The position numbers and the translations under genes are program-made. A DNA stretch of 5,826 bases from CAZDOD01 sp964506935 (GTDB lineage: Bacteria > Desulfobacterota > Zymogenia > Zymogenales > Zymogenaceae). The stretch's first letter is position 1. The number at the start of each line of letters is the position of its first letter. The DNA lies in contig CAZDOD010000178.1 of NCBI GenBank assembly GCA_964506935.1, positions 1 to 5,826 on the forward strand. Direction: 5' to 3'. The notes below the pieces were generated by a model. That model made no database searches and was not told where the DNA came from. It worked only from the letters and a program-made list of their open reading frames with translations. Below are positions 5,544 to 5,826 of the stretch, piece after piece.

Positions 5544-5572
5544 TTGAACAATCTCAACTCATCTGGTAATAT
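5544..5572 (+). promoter_or_regulatory. Candidate extended -10 promoter for the TPR gene
   Basis: TTGAAC (5544-5549) is followed by a 17-base spacer and TAATAT (5567-5572). TG at 5564-5565 forms an extended -10 (TGnTAATAT). Predicted start is near 5579, about 23 bases before the ATG at 5602. Hexamer matches are four of six each. Confidence 0.4.
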
Positions 5573-5601
5573 TACAGAAATTCAATAGTGAGGTAAACTC
5601 A

Positions 5602-5826
5602 ATGAAAAAGAATGTGATACGAACTCTAATCTTTGCGACTCTGATGACATTTGCCCTTTCAATCCCTTTAGCCGCACAGGAAGACCTCAAGACCAAGGTG
5701 TTGGAGATAGAGACGGCGTATGCGGAAGGGTATCTGAATAAGCTTATCGATAAATATCAAGACAAGATAAAGGATAATCCGTCCGATGCCGTCCTCAGAT
5801 ATCTTCTGGGGGTTGCTTATCTTTAT
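5602..5826 (+). CDS. Exported TPR-type protein (3' end cut by window edge)
   Basis: 75 codons are visible and the frame is open at the window end. GAGG lies 8 bases before the ATG. Residues 1-25 form a signal peptide: K2/K3/R7, a hydrophobic core at about 8-21, and probable cleavage after P22-L-A-A. There is no lipobox Cys, so a soluble periplasmic or secreted protein is expected. After it comes a helical, charged region (about 28-59), then N59-P-S-D-A-V-L-R-Y-L-L-G-V-A-Y-L-Y. This last segment fits the first helix of a tetratricopeptide repeat (N/D-P start, L-G-x-x-Y core). TPRs mediate protein-protein contacts. Partner and role cannot be told from this fragment. Confidence 0.7.
   Translation, partial: MKKNVIRTLIFATLMTFALSIPLAAQEDLKTKVLEIETAYAEGYLNKLIDKYQDKIKDNPSDAVLRYLLGVAYLY

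Overview
The window reads as bacterial chromosome, probably Gram-negative. It has Shine-Dalgarno-led genes, sigma70-like promoters, several exported or membrane proteins, moderate GC in the genes and AT-rich spacers. The style of the genes (holin-like small membrane protein, FabK/nitronate-monooxygenase-type flavoenzyme, DUF4442-type hotdog protein, exported TPR protein) would fit an uncultivated Desulfobacterota-like anaerobe. That placement is a low-confidence impression. No rRNA, tRNA, CRISPR array, insertion sequence or integrase is visible.

Left part, minus strand (about 1-3861): a run of five same-strand genes behind one good promoter at 3833-3861. In transcription order they are: an exported 558-aa protein built of tyrosine-rich DG-x-x-T-Y-Y repeats (start best placed at 3686); a 426-aa membrane-anchored beta-propeller protein of the sialidase/GH43-GH32-like type; two very small single-span membrane proteins of 37 aa and 36 aa; and a two-span holin-like small membrane protein that runs off the left edge. 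Gaps are about 42-81 bases. I see no convincing internal terminator, so a single envelope-directed operon is likely but unproven. No published system with this layout is known to me.

Middle (3687-4008): a 322-base divergent intergenic region. It holds the minus promoter, a perfect inverted repeat at its predicted transcription start, and a 10-base motif found once inside the promoter spacer and again within a second inverted repeat upstream of the plus-strand gene.

Right part: a plus-strand hotdog-fold thioesterase-like protein (4009-4455) converges on a minus-strand FMN-dependent FabK/nitronate monooxygenase family protein (4509-5459). A G5/C5 hairpin lies between their stop codons. Divergent from the flavoenzyme, an exported TPR-type protein starts at 5602 and runs off the right edge. 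Candidate promoters for both directions lie in the 5460-5601 spacer. Hotdog and FabK-type proteins both suggest acyl-CoA or acyl-ACP chemistry, but they are convergent and so not an operon.
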